Below the pieces are notes generated by a model. It was not told the origin of the DNA, ran no database searches, and worked only from the letters and a program-made list of their open reading frames with translations. A DNA stretch of 64,000 nt from Gari tellinella (lineage: Eukaryota > Mollusca > Bivalvia > Cardiida > Psammobiidae): NCBI GenBank assembly GCA_922989275.2, contig OV277864.1, positions 3,286,001 through 3,350,000 on the forward strand, read 5' to 3'. Below, in pieces: positions 32,496 to 43,410 of this stretch. Position 1 is the stretch's first letter. The number at the start of each line of letters is the position of its first letter. Made by a program: the position numbers and the translations under genes.

Positions 32496-32862
32496 CTAAA
32501 TATCTTCGATTAGCGCTTAAAAAACCAGTTGCTAAAACTAAAGGCAAATATTAAAGCAGCTGGCAGACGCTGTCCTTTTCCAATGAACTTAATTGTGTTT
32601 AAACAGTAATGTCATTTTCAAATACATGTAGTTTAGAACCAATTAAGACACCGGGGGACACAGATATAATTTTTTTCATTTTATGAATTATGAAGGTTGT
32701 GTTAAACCGGGGTAGAATGACGTCTTTCCTACTTGTACGTGTTTTTGAAAAACACGTAGCGCGTACGTACTTTTGAGAAAACATAATTATTTTCCGTTTA
32801 ACTGAATTTATCCGAAAAAATTGCTGACTCGATATTTGACCTTTGCAAAAACATTATGACAA

Positions 32863-33220
32863 TACAGTACTCCCTCTCTACAACGTCCCTCTGAACAACG
32901 ACTCCCTCCTTACAACGACCATTGCTGCTGTTCCCAAAACAATATAAATAAACCTTTTCACGGCTGCAATATAGTCTACTTAAAATTGACGTCTGCTGGT
33001 TTTCTCAAAATTACATATTAAACATTTTGACAGAAAAAAACCATAATGACGAGTGACAAACAGCTTGAATCCAGATCAGACGCCGCGTTGCGCGGCGTCT
33101 GATCTGGATTCAAGCTGTTTGAAAATGTAACCGAATTTCCCTCCCTGTAACAACTCCCTCCGAACAATGCACACAATCTGTGTCTTCCATTGGGTGTCGT
33201 TGTAGAGAGGGACTGTTGTA
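32863..33220 (-). mobile_element. TA-B element, intact
   Basis: 358 bp, TA at 32863-32864 and 33219-33220. The hairpin is perfect around GCGTTGCGC. The left (3') portion has ACGACTCCCTCCTTACAACG. Confidence 0.88.
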
Positions 33221-33315
33221 TATTCAACAATGATTTAACATTAAAAAGGATCAGCGATTCAAGCATATGTCATCACAGGTCCTAACTACGTGACCTCTGT
33301 TATGTTGTATTTTAG

Positions 33316-33622
33316 CGACACAGTTCCTTTGATATCTGTTTCCGATAAGTTAATGTCACTTGGCATCTCTTTAAAAACCTGCACTGACAGTTCAATTTGC
33401 TGTCCACAATTTTACACCGTGTTCAATTACACCACGACTGCCATTTTCCTTTTAAACACGCTGCAATGACCATTAAAAATGTTACACTCCGCTGCCACCA
33501 CAATACATCGGTGATATTTAACACCCATGCAATACAACCATTCACGACACTGGTCATTGTTATAAAAGAAAACTTAATAAACACGACCCTTTTTGACTTC
33601 CTTAATTGGTTCAACGTGACAG
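33316..33622 (+). pseudogene. Weak exon candidate, frame broken
   Basis: TTGTATTTTAG just before 33316 reads as a splice acceptor and GTGACAGGTAAAT after 33622 as a donor. From 33317 one frame is open to a stop at about 33467 (includes CTDSSICCPQFYTVF). The next frame is open from 33388 through the donor (includes NVTLRCHHNTSV and NWFNVTG, rich in N-x-T). A single-base shift would join them. I recognise no family. A minus-strand frame of similar length overlaps, so chance is a serious alternative. Confidence 0.18.
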
Positions 33623-34060
33623 GTAAATTGACTAAATAGCCACTGGTGTCAGGGTTACTCGCTTTTGCAAAGAAATAACCCACGTTTGACCGGTGTTTAC
33701 AGCTTAAGCGTCACCCATACCGACAGCTAAACTATAAAGTTCTTACATAGGGGAGGTCCCTTGAAAGCATCGAAAACAAAGCAAATGTGCAAAATTGCAG
33801 ACTCAGTTTAATCGAGTTTGTTCATGAGCAACACTGCAAAGTGCGAAGATGATCACGCCCCTACTGTAGCACCGGCTTAAGCGGAATTTAATTTTCAAAA
33901 TATAAATTTGCTGATATCAATATCATAAGGACCAAAAGGTATAACAACACTGAGAATGAAAGCATAGTCAACTAAGCTCTTCTCTGTTAATAGTTTGGAT
34001 CCAGATAAGACTTGCAAGTGGTAAAGATCACATCTTTCACTGCCCGGTTTATCCCCTACT

Positions 34061-34273
34061 TTAACCCTCTTACAAGTATCGTCTACATTCACAGTGTCGT
34101 CTTAACATTTTATACAATCAGATTTAGAGCATTTTTGACTGAACAAAATTGATATCGATGCGATTGTCAAACAGTTTGATTCCTGAGCAGACGGCGCGTT
34201 AGGTGGTGTCTGATTAGAATCCAAACTGTTTGCAAAGTTGCCTCATGGCGTTATTAGCTGTGAAAGATGTTAA
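34061..34273 (-). mobile_element. TT-D-type element sharing a TTAA with TT-E
   Basis: TTAACCCTCTTACAAGTATC starts it and GTTATTAGCTGTGAAAGATG ends it. The hairpin TTTGATTCCTGAGCAGACGG / GTCTGATTAGAATCCAAAC lies at 34166-34234. Confidence 0.7.
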
Positions 34274-34469
34274 CCCATTTATGTCCAACGTCCCATAAAG
34301 GCACATAGGCAAAGAGTGTAGACTCTGTCTACACTGCTTGGTGATAGGGATTTCAATATAAAACAAAATGAAAATGATTAATTTGGCCAGGTACCCCTTA
34401 TACATGTATCAAAAGTAGACTAATCCAATATATAAATACGGAAGAATCAACTGGTCATAAATGGGTTAA
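34270..34469 (-). mobile_element. TT-E copy with collapsed hairpin
   Basis: TTAA at 34270-34273 (shared with the previous element) and 34466-34469. The hairpin is reduced to GTGTAGACTCTGTCTACAC, with the whole tip deleted symmetrically. The E ends CCCATTTATGTCC and TCATAAATGGG are good. Confidence 0.82.
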
Positions 34470-34471
34470 GT

Positions 34472-34983
34472 TACAGTGGAGATAAAACGATGTGAAACTG
34501 CTACGCAATAAACTATAAATACATGCAATAGTTGTGAAAGCTTTGGCGATATACAGTACAGTGGATAATCTGTTTTTCTTTCCCGTTTAAACGCAAACGT
34601 ACGCAAACGCAAAGCACTAACACGTAGAAAAGAACAACTTTTGGACAATTCTGATAATTCTTGTTTATTTTGGTGGCAAACAATTTGGAGCCTGATCAGA
34701 CGCCGGGTTACCCGGCGTCTGATCCGGCTCCAAACTGTTTGCACTGCAAATAACAGTTTTAGCGTAAACGCGTTTATTGGGAAAGAATAACAGATTCTCC
34801 ACTGTACATGAAACATAATGGCAAACAGTTTGGAGCCTGGTCTGATACCGGGAAACGCGGTGTCTGATCATGCTCTAATCATGTTTGTTTTGAAAAGTAG
34901 CGGAAATCTATTTCAATGGGGGGGGGGGATAAAGTTTGGTTATCACCATCGTAACAAAAATTATAATTCTTTCTCCCAGTGTA
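34472..34983 (+). mobile_element. Older TA-A host split by a young TA-A
   Basis: TACAGTGGAGATAAAACGAT is the left end. GGCAAACAGTTTGGAGCCTG after the insert is its hairpin, and CTTTCTCCCAGTGTA may be its right end. Confidence 0.55.
34557..34806 (+). mobile_element. TA-A, young 250-bp subfamily, nested
   Basis: Exactly 250 bp, TA at 34557-34558 and 34805-34806. Near-perfect hairpin with a GGTTACC centre. Confidence 0.93.
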
Positions 34984-35099
34984 ACTTCTGTAAAACTGTT
35001 TCCTACCATAACATCTAAACAAACATTGCCATGTGCTTTTTAAAAGTAAGATCATCTATAGTTGTGCAATAGTGTTTGCTCCTGTTCAGAATCAATATA

Positions 35100-35247
35100 G
35101 TATAATGGAAAGGACAGTTTTTGGAGACTCTTATTCAAACAAAATTGCACAGTTTGGAGGCTTTTCAGAAACCGGGTTTCAAACTGATTGCAATAGGCTT
35201 AATATTATCGCCTGAATATTAAGAAACAATAGCTTTTTCTCCGCTAT
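35100..35247. mobile_element. TA-A remnant
   Basis: GGCTTTTCAGAAACCGGG and TTTCAAACTGATTGCAATAG are relics of the hairpin. The ends are not certain. Confidence 0.4.
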
Positions 35248-35249
35248 TA

Positions 35250-35960
35250 TAAACACTAGACTTTAGCATTTTGACACATTCTATTAACAATGTCTGATAG
35301 GTACCTGGATTGCTGCCACGTTCTATTAATTGGCAATTGTTTTGTACCGTTTTCCCGAAAAACAGTACGTGTTTACTTCAAGACCGAAAAGAAATAACTA
35401 TTATATCGTGAATACGAGTTGGTGTTCTGGTAAGTTGCAGTTCGCGAAATGAAAGAGGATACATGCTGTAACACAATATCTATGGAATATCGAATATCAA
35501 TATCTAATACAATACCAATATCAATATCAATACCAATTATTATATCTAATGCACACACATAAGCGCGAACACGATATATATCACAGTACTTTGTTTAATC
35601 CATTGTGATACACACGTTTTCCTAAAACGCACATGGTCATAAGAAAACAGTACAGTTGAGCTTGTGTCGACCAACCATAGAGGGAGGGTTTGTGATATGG
35701 AAGATGCGATGACTCTTTGATGCTGCTTGGGACGGCCCTTTGTGCAAATCCACTCCATGCCGAGAATCGATCACTTCTGTACATGTATATTGGTTGTACA
35801 TTGTCATTTCGACATGTTGCGATCACTTAAAATAACACATGTTCTACTGTTTCTATCCATCAAAGGGACAGTTATAACATTAAACATTAAACCCCATAGC
35901 CCGCAAATAACTATAATTGTTATTATGTATTCGTAGTATTATAGTTATTATTATTATTTT
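35250..35960. other. No gene; short CAATAT-type repeat
   Basis: An irregular run of ATCAATATC / CAATACCAAT words occurs at 35480-35545. Frames on both strands here have no support. Confidence 0.45.
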
Positions 35961-35965
35961 AAACA

Positions 35966-36110
35966 TTATTTTATCATTGTCTTTAATGTAGTTAATCATT
36001 TATTTTTTCGTTTAGTTACATCTTCATAATTTTTATTATATTATTTTATCATTATCTTTACTGTAATTGATCATTTATTTATTCGTTTAATTACATCTTC
36101 ATAGTGTTTT
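35966..36110. repeat. Two-copy tandem duplication, about 75 bp
   Basis: TTATTTTATCATTGTCTTTA with TTTCGTTTAGTTACATCTTC is repeated as TTATTTTATCATTATCTTTA with TTCGTTTAATTACATCTTC. Confidence 0.75.
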
Positions 36111-36114
36111 ACAT

Positions 36115-37175
36115 GCGTGTTTCCTGTGACCTTGTATATTGTAAACTGTATACATGTACAGTATATGGGACTTGTGTCATTTGTTTAGCTTGCTCCCACA
36201 GGCGCATGTTTATTTTGGTGTCATTGTGTGATGCGGTTCATGTTTATGCAACGTTTCGGACACAATTTATTTGACAGAAAGCAGAGATTATCAGCTTGCG
36301 TGCGCGTCTCATAGGGCTTTCCCCCAAAATGAGCAGTAGACGTATTACGGCCAGTTCAAAAGTTCATACATCGGCAGATAGTCGTGTACAGTTAAAATTG
36401 AATAACACACAAAATCAAACAGTAAATTCAGGATCTGGCTGCTAAATGTCTGACTAAAGTAATACAGAGGGCTCCCTTTGATAGGTTCTGCATTGATTTT
36501 CTTATTTTAATTCTAAATTAATGAGCTACATGTCTTTAATAGTCTCGAATTTTATCGTGTAACCGCAGTGCACACGACAGACTGTATATTGAAAATCCAT
36601 CTTTGTTTGCAGTTATCGCACAGTGAGCTATATGTGGATATTTCGCCGTCCGTCCAAATGGACTGCTTACTACAACTGCATGTTATAAAAAAGAGTGTAA
36701 ACACAAAAAATGTCTTAGAACCTTCGCTACGTTTAGTTGGGTGCATTCCGATAGTTTCTAGAAATTGTTTACGATTGAATGAAAATCTGAATGAATATCA
36801 CAATTGAACTGCACACTGTTTGAACACAGATCCGAAGAAGTTCATTTATGGGCCCAACGTTTAATTTCATAATATAGCTGCTTTAACCCATCACTCTATA
36901 CATATACATTTTATCGACTTCATTGAGTGCATCCATAAACATCGTTCCACTTTACATACTTATAAATATGTTAAAAGTGAAACGTCATTGTATGTATTGT
37001 ATGCAAAATGAGAGAAATAAAAAAAAAAAAAAAACATGTCTGAGTTAAATAATTATTGTACACCATCACTCAGAGATTATCTGTCTTGTTAACTTATTTC
37101 CCCGTTCTACACATATGTACGCCTTTATTGTATTCCTGCACTATAGAAGGAAGCTCCACTTTACACAGTCGCGAA
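36115..37175. other. No gene or element recognised
   Basis: Contains a poly-A run (37018-37034) and an unsupported pair of opposing frames at 36552-36807. Confidence 0.4.
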
Positions 37176-37179
37176 TATG

Positions 37180-37850
37180 TACCAATTAGAACAAGAACTG
37201 TCGGAGAACAGCAAAGCTCGCCTAATTAAACCTTTCTTAAATAGGTTACTATCAATAGAAAAGTTTATCAGTACATTAATATTCAAGCCACAGGGAACCG
37301 CCATTCAAAATATCAACTTCCTAATACAAATATGTCATGTAGTATATGTGCATCACAACACTTACCCCAAAACTTTAACCATGAGAAATCAGCCGATACA
37401 CCTAAGTCCACAAATGGTGAAATTTTGACTCAATTTAAACTTTTTTTTTTAAATTTTAACTACGCAACATCAATGTTCAACCTACAGGGCACCTCCATTC
37501 CAAATATCAGCTTCTTAATACAATTATTTCATGTAGTATTAGTGCATCACAACACTTACCCCAAAACCTTAACCATGAGAAATCAGGCCGAAAAATCAAG
37601 TCCACAAAAGGTGAAATTTTGACTAAATTTTAACTTTTTGTTACATTTAGACTACACAACATCAATGTTCAACCCTAAGGGCACCTCCAATCCAAATATC
37701 AGCTTCCTAATGCAAATATGTAATGATGTATTAGTGCATTACAACACTTACCCCAAAACTTTAACCATGAAAAACCAACGCCGACGCCGGGGTGATTATG
37801 CCCCCCCCCCCCCCATTCTCCGAATAGGCGAGCTAAAAATGTTTTCTATA
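37180..37850. repeat. Tandem array, about 193-bp period, three copies plus tail
   Basis: The anchor GGGCACCTCCATTCCAAATA and its variants start at about 37291, 37485 and 37677. CATCACAACACTTACCCC and AACCATGAGAAATCAG recur in each unit. The tail holds CGCCGACGCCGGGGTGA, a C14 run and GGCGAGCTAAAAATG. That tail resembles a repeat end common in bivalve sequence (from memory, not checked). Confidence 0.82.
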
Positions 37851-37859
37851 TCCTGACAT

Positions 37860-39345
37860 AATATAAGTTAAAGCAGGATGAAAGTACTCTAATTAAATGG
37901 TCACCTATCTTCGGAACTAGAAAACATGCTATGAAATAATGTTGTAATCTATTTGTTACAAATGACGTAAACAGTGTATAGAGGAACACATGGGTGGTAC
38001 TTGTTATCAGTGTTTTATTGCTCTTGCTGGTGTTTCTAAATGCCCCGTTATCAATATCTTAATAAATATTGTCTTTACGAACGATAAAATACTCCAACGT
38101 CTATGCATGTTCCCTGTAAATGTATTCAAATTGTTAAACACTTTAATTAGGTATGAAGAGACACCGTGTTAGTCACCTGAGCCAACGTTGTAAGTTGAAA
38201 TATTTAACACAATATCGACGACAATTTCTTGACAATATTAGTACACATGTATATCTATACTCCTATTATTAAGTTGGTAGAACAAGCAAATTGTACTATT
38301 AACAGTTGTCCATTGGGTTTTCCCCCATCCCCATCTTGTTTTAATTTATTAATTCAATTTAAAACCATTATTTCCCTGTTTTAATTACCACATGCTAGTT
38401 TTACCTACATGCCTTCATTCAACTAAGGCGAAAGATGTAACACTGTTAACATACGTACGTTATCATACCCACAGCTCGCAAAGGTTTGCAAATTAACCTG
38501 GGACTCTCCTTCCGAACCAGCCAATTTTATCAATGAAGGTGTTAGAATACAGACTTTACAAGCGTATAACGTTTCAAGATGTTTTGATTGCAGCTGGTTA
38601 GGCAATGAACAGCTGTGCTACCAGTCGTCTGAGCAATTAGTTAGTGGAATGCAGATTTAGCAGCAGTTTGTAATTAAAATCATTTACGGTTATGCGAACA
38701 GACTTGCCTTTGTTGCATTTATGGTCATTCCAATTTATAAAACATGCTAATAAGACATAAATCTACCAATGTGGGAGTACTTACGTTAATGGATATTATC
38801 GAATGCTACCACAGGTTACAACCGTGACACATTTGCACTGAACTACGTGAATGCCATTCCGGTATTACTTTTTCTATGGTTATATTAAATGTGGGAATTA
38901 AACATGGAAGTGCTTTAACGTTTCATTTCCTTCATAATTTTATGAGTTTGATGGTGTTATTGATTGTGTGCACACCCCATTGTTTACAATAGCTGCTCAA
39001 CATATGTATATATAAACTTGAGTCAACTTGAATATAATGGCTGAATAATTTTAATGCAGTTGAAATGCACAGTGGGAACTATGCTGTTTTCCTGTTTAAG
39101 CTTAACCTAAAGCAGTATCAATTTAAATGCTGAGTAGAACAAATTAATTATTTCATAGAAAATACAATGAATCGTTCAAATATTTCGGATTCGATTCAGA
39201 GTAAAACGGTGACTGATCAAGACTTATTGGGTTCCTTTAGAAGAAGTATTTACACTATCAAAACAATAAAAGCAGACGGCCAGTGAATGTATTTACCGTT
39301 GCGACCATTGGATGAAAACGTAGCACTTATGCTAGAATATGTGTC
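37860..39345. other. No gene; faint remnants only
   Basis: A TT-F-like scrap (TAAAGCAGGATGAAAGTA, 37871) and a TA-A-like start (CACAGTGGGAACTATGC, 39068) are all I can see. Confidence 0.4.
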
Positions 39346-39348
39346 GGC

Positions 39349-39787
39349 TACAAGAGAGAATGAATTATTTCTTCCCCATATACAGTAAAACCTCTCTATT
39401 ACGACCACTAAGTTGTGTTAATTATTACGTGTTTACGACAGGTGACTGTTTAAAGCAAGGTGCTAGGAAAACAGAAAGCTCCTTTTGGAGCTTTCTGTTT
39501 ATCTGTCACACTGCTTTAAGCTGTCATCTGCCCTATAAACAGTCAATAAGCCTTCATTTAAGTGGTCGTAATAGAGAGGTTTTACTGTATTCACATTCGT
39601 TATATAAAAGTACACTCGCATGCCCAATCCAAACAACCAGACGTCCAGTCAACCGACATTCGATACATGTAACATTTATGCACTTTAAATCGTTCTTAAA
39701 CGTTTCAATAATCTGTCATTCTGTATCTATTATTGCATTGCATTTCATTTTGTTAAAACGAGAATGAATAACGCTTTCCCATAGGTA
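39349..39787 (-). mobile_element. TA-A host split by TA-C
   Basis: The left part is TACAAGAGAGAATGAATTAT. The right part runs GTTTCAATAATCTGTCATTC ... TTAAAACGAGAATGAATAAC and ends near CCCATAGGTA. Its hairpin is missing. Confidence 0.55.
39381..39589. mobile_element. TA-C element, intact, nested
   Basis: 209 bp, TA at 39381-39382 and 39588-39589. The hairpin II tip is CAGAAAGCTCCTTTTGGAGC. Confidence 0.9.
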
Positions 39788-39832
39788 TATATACAGAGCT
39801 ATTTGCCTTGCTTCCAAAAGGTATCCCATAGT

Positions 39833-40082
39833 TACAGTGGAGAAAACATTATTCTTTCCCAATAAACGCGTTTACGCTAAAACTATTATTTGCGATGCAA
39901 ACAGTTTGGAGCCAGATCAGACGCCGGGTAACCCGGCGTCTGATCAGGCTTCAAACTGTTTGCCACCACGATGAACATCAATTATCAGAATTGTCCAAAA
40001 GTTGTACTTTTCTACGTTTTTGTGCTTTGCGTTTGCGTACGTTTGCGTTTAAACGGGAAAGAATAACAGATTCCCCACTGTA
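39833..40082 (-). mobile_element. TA-A, young 250-bp subfamily
   Basis: Exactly 250 bp, TA at 39833-39834 and 40081-40082. The centre is GGGTAACCC. Confidence 0.93.
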
Positions 40083-40289
40083 CCGAATACAATCCTTATT
40101 ATACCAGACGTCAAAGATGTTTAACCTGCAAGTATATCTCAATTAAATGTAATCCACACATCGTAGATCTCTAGTTATAACTAGCAGATTTCGTAAGAGT
40201 TAATTACTGGAAAATAACTAACGCACTTGATGAAATTAATATAGTGTTACATTTAAGTTGAGTTCAGCGACCATTTATTGAAAAAACAG

Positions 40290-40398
40290 TAAATGGTGAC
40301 GTAATTTTCAAAGGCTGGCATTATCTACATTGAAAAGCATAGCGTTCAAAACATTTATATTCGTTTAAACTGGACAAAAATGCGTCTTCTCCCCTGCG
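40290..40398 (-). mobile_element. TA-A right remnant
   Basis: TTCGTTTAAACTGGACAAAA and TGCGTCTTCTCCCCTG resemble the right end. The left is lost. Confidence 0.4.
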
Positions 40399-40612
40399 GG
40401 TGTACTCTTACAAAAATCGTTTTGTATTAATCATGCAGTATTTTAGAACTTTTCAATTAAATAAGGAACACTTGAAATACAAAGACTTAGCACAGATCTC
40501 ATTGATACTCAAGTATTCCCAATTGCTACGTACTTTATACTTTTCATGAAAATATAAACAGGGAAAGTACGTCTACTTGAAAAAGAACTGAAAGAACACT
40601 ATCGTTTTCAAT

Positions 40613-41101
40613 TCCGATCGAACGCGCTTCTTAGCGACGAGTACCTTCGTCCCTTAAACCAGTGTTCTTTTGAAGAATGTAGTTGTCCAATACAAACAGT
40701 AAAGACCCAGATCATAGGGTTCCTGCAGAAACCCTCTGATGAGGGTCAGCACCGTTTGCTATTTTGCAATAACTTTTCCCAAAATACCCTAAAATAGTCC
40801 AAAGGGTTTTGATTTTATTCAAGACTGGAATTGCCAATTTAAAGTTCAACCCTTTCATGATAAACCTTATCAGGAGGTTTTTACCCCTTTACCGTTTCCT
40901 TGTAGTCTGCTTCACTAGAGTTGTCTGCACTATCGTTATAAAGTTAAAATTAAGGCAGTATGGCGAAGAAGTTTCAGAACGAGCGTCAAACAGTTTGGAT
41001 CCTGATCAGAGCCCGCGTTACGTATGATCAGGATCAAAACTGTTTGCAAATGCGCTTTTTGACGTCATTGAGATTGAAAGGGTTAAGGGATGAGTGAGTT
41101 A
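40613..41101 (+). mobile_element. TT-G host split by TT-D
   Basis: The hairpin AGTAAAGACCCAGATCATAG / GAGGGTCAGCACCGTTTGC lies at 40694-40760. The right part continues to CCAATTTAAAGTT and, after the insert, GGGATGAGTGAGTTAA. The left end is decayed. Confidence 0.6.
40846..41086 (-). mobile_element. TT-D element nested in TT-G
   Basis: TCAACCCTTTCATGATAAAC and GATTGAAAGGGTTAA are the ends. The right hairpin arm has lost about 10 bp (CCCGCGTTACGTATGATCAG). Confidence 0.82.
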
Positions 41102-41359
41102 AATTCTGGGAATATACATGTACACACATCTGCAGACATTCAAGGTCAATTCTCTAATTACGTCTGGAGGTCTAGTGTCTGCGTTCATTCCACTACAAAA
41201 ACTTCATTAAACTTGAATGTTGCCGACTCAGATGTTTAGTAATTGAAATAACAAATTGCAAATCTTAATTGTGCAGTTGTTTCCTTGAAACCCCACCTGT
41301 GCTTTAACTAGTTTGCTCTCAGAAACACTCAACGTAGTCACTGTTACATGTAAGCAGTA

Positions 41360-41609
41360 TACAGTGGAGAATCTGTTATTCTTTCCCGTTTAAACGCAAA
41401 CGTACGCAAACGCAAAGCACTAAAACGTAGAAAAGAACAACTTTTGGACAATTCTGATAATTCTTGTTTATCTTGGTGGCAAACAGTTGGGAGCCTGATC
41501 AGACGCCGGGTTACCCGGCGTCTGATCTGGCTCCAAATTGTTTGCACTGCAAATAATAGTTTTAGCGTAAACGCGTTTACTGGGAAAGAATAACAGATTC
41601 TCCACTGTA
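41360..41609 (+). mobile_element. TA-A, young 250-bp subfamily
   Basis: Exactly 250 bp, TA at 41360-41361 and 41608-41609. Confidence 0.93.
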
Positions 41610-41814
41610 CATCCGGAACAGATGACTAACGTAGGACGTCATCCAATCAGAGATTCAATACCTATTGCATTAATAATTTCAAAACTCACTAATTTAACCA
41701 TTTTGCCTAAAAGTACGACTTATTCCTTCTTTAATTTATTCCTACACTGAGGAAAATACAGCCCTGACTATTTACCGTGATAAATATTGTCTAAGACTAA
41801 AGCCTAGTAGATGT

Positions 41815-42145
41815 AAGCTTAAAACAGGGTGAATGTAAAGCAAACTACGCATTAACCCTTTGAACCCTAGTCCCGCATATAGGCGTCCTTTTCAAACAGT
41901 GTACATGTGAATAGTACACTTGTCCTGTGCAAACAGTGAAGACCCAGATCAGAGGGCTCCGAAAGGAGCCCTCTGATCAGGGTCTTTACTGTTTGTCATA
42001 ATGCCAAACATTGACAAAAACAACCCTTAAAAGTCAGAAATGGACTAGACAAAAATCGAAACTGGAATTTTCCATTTAAAGTTTCAGGGAGGAAAGAGTT
42101 AAGGCACATTCACTCTGCGTTCATTGATCACCTATCTCGGTACCG
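41815..42145. mobile_element. TT-F-like host with its centre occupied by TT-G
   Basis: CTTAAAACAGGGTGAATG and GCAAACTACGCATTAA precede the insert. TTAAGGCACATTCACTC and TTCATTGATCACC follow it. This is a decayed hairpin II whose tip TTAA was the target. Confidence 0.6.
41852..42102 (+). mobile_element. TT-G element, intact reference copy
   Basis: 251 bp, TTAA at 41852-41855 and 42099-42102. The hairpin I variant GTGAAGACCCAGATCAGAGG is centred on CTCCGAAAGGAG and pairs nearly perfectly. The right flank has GTTTCAGGGAGGAAAGAG. Confidence 0.9.
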
Positions 42146-42157
42146 AGTGACTGGGAT

Positions 42158-42176
42158 GTTGTTGTTGTTGTTGTTC
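42158..42176. repeat. GTT microsatellite
   Basis: Six GTT units. Confidence 0.9.
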
Positions 42177-42179
42177 TTT

Positions 42180-42550
42180 TAAATCGGCAACAGATACACT
42201 CTTGAAATAAAAGCAAATCTTACTGACATCCAAGATGATATAAAGAGTAATACCAGAGTTGTGTTTTAAAGTAGTGTGTCATTTCATTATGCAGTTCGCG
42301 TAAAATGCCACGCATCCTAATTCCTTATTATCTCCTTCACTAAATGTATTTGTAAAATTATTATTTATTTATTTTTATTGATTTTATTTTTAAAAAAAAG
42401 TATACCAATTAAAACAGTGTTGGTAAATATAAATATACATGTTGTCTCTTCATCTTAACTGTTGCCCTGTTCATTATTAAGTTCATTAGAAAGTCATAAC
42501 ACCGCATAAGTTCATGGATACAACATAAACTATAAAACATTGGAAACAAT
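42180..42550. other. No gene or element recognised
   Basis: AT-rich, with a run of ATTTATTTATTTTTATTG. Confidence 0.4.
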
Positions 42551-42551
42551 A

Positions 42552-42742
42552 TAATAGTAAAACCTCTGTATTACGACCACTAAATAGAGTGCTACTTGAT
42601 TATATAAAATAGGTGACATCTTAAAGCAAGGTGATAGTAATAAAAGAACGGTGTTTGATCAGGTTCCAAACTGTTTGAAATGGAAATACGGTGTAAAAGC
42701 ATAAACGCGTAATTAGGAAAGAATAATGTTTTCTCCATAGTA
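42552..42742. mobile_element. Chimera: TA-C left half joined to TA-A right half
   Basis: The left end AGTAAAACCTCTGTATTACG and CTTAAAGCAAGGTGATAG run to AATAAAAGA. The sequence then switches to ACGGTGTTTGATCAGGTTCC and the TA-A end TTTTCTCCATAGTA. It is the reciprocal of the chimera at 19817. Confidence 0.75.
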
Positions 42743-42932
42743 TATGATCAAAGAGGATGACTATCAATCAGCAAGACCTATTACAAATACACGTGTAAAT
42801 ATATCAGCACAGGAACCTGATAATCTTGTGAAGAGATGATAGATACGATCTGTCGGACTAGTCGCTTTCGCAGGGATGCAACGATAACAATATGTTGTTA
42901 TGAAATGTTTGCAACGTTCTCTCGCGTTCTGA

Positions 42933-43284
42933 TACAGTGTTCCCTCTCAACAACGACACCCAATGGGAGACAACAGTTATGTGCGCTGTTCGGAAGGTGT
43001 CGTTATAGGGAGGGAGCGTGGCTTACATTTTCAGACAGCTTGAATCCAGATCAGACACCGCGTAACGCGGCGTCTGATCTGGATTCAAGCTGTTTTTCAC
43101 TCGTTATTGAAACGAAAATCTGTCAAAATGTCCATTATGTAACTTTGAGAAAAACAGCAGACGACAATCTAAACAGACGACATTGCAGCCGTGAATAAAT
43201 GTTCCTGTTTAGGGAACTGTGGCAAGGATCGTTGTTAGGAGGGAGTCTTTGTTGGGAGGGCCGTTGTAGGGATGTATCACTGTG
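42933..43284 (+). mobile_element. TA-B element, intact
   Basis: TACAGTGTTCCCTCTCAAC starts it; GGGATGTATCACTGTG ends it with a mutated final TA. The hairpin GCTTGAATCCAGATCAGACA has one mismatch in the second arm. Confidence 0.88.
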
Positions 43285-43292
43285 TACCCAAA

Positions 43293-43410
43293 ATACTATT
43301 GGAAATACGTTGTTTTCCCGTTAAAATGAAACTAAACGCAAACGCGTGAACATTTACATTGTATGTCCATTGCCAACAGTTTGGATATTGAGCTCCAACT
43401 TGTTTGCTAC
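43293..43410 (+). mobile_element. TA-A left remnant
   Basis: TACTATTGGAAATACGTTG, ACTAAACGCAAACGCG and GCCAACAGTTTGGATATTG are seen. The hairpin tip is lost. Confidence 0.5.

Noticed and set aside
33423..33683. 86-codon minus-strand frame
   Set aside because: Overlaps the plus-strand exon candidate and shows no motif; retained only as an argument that both may be chance.
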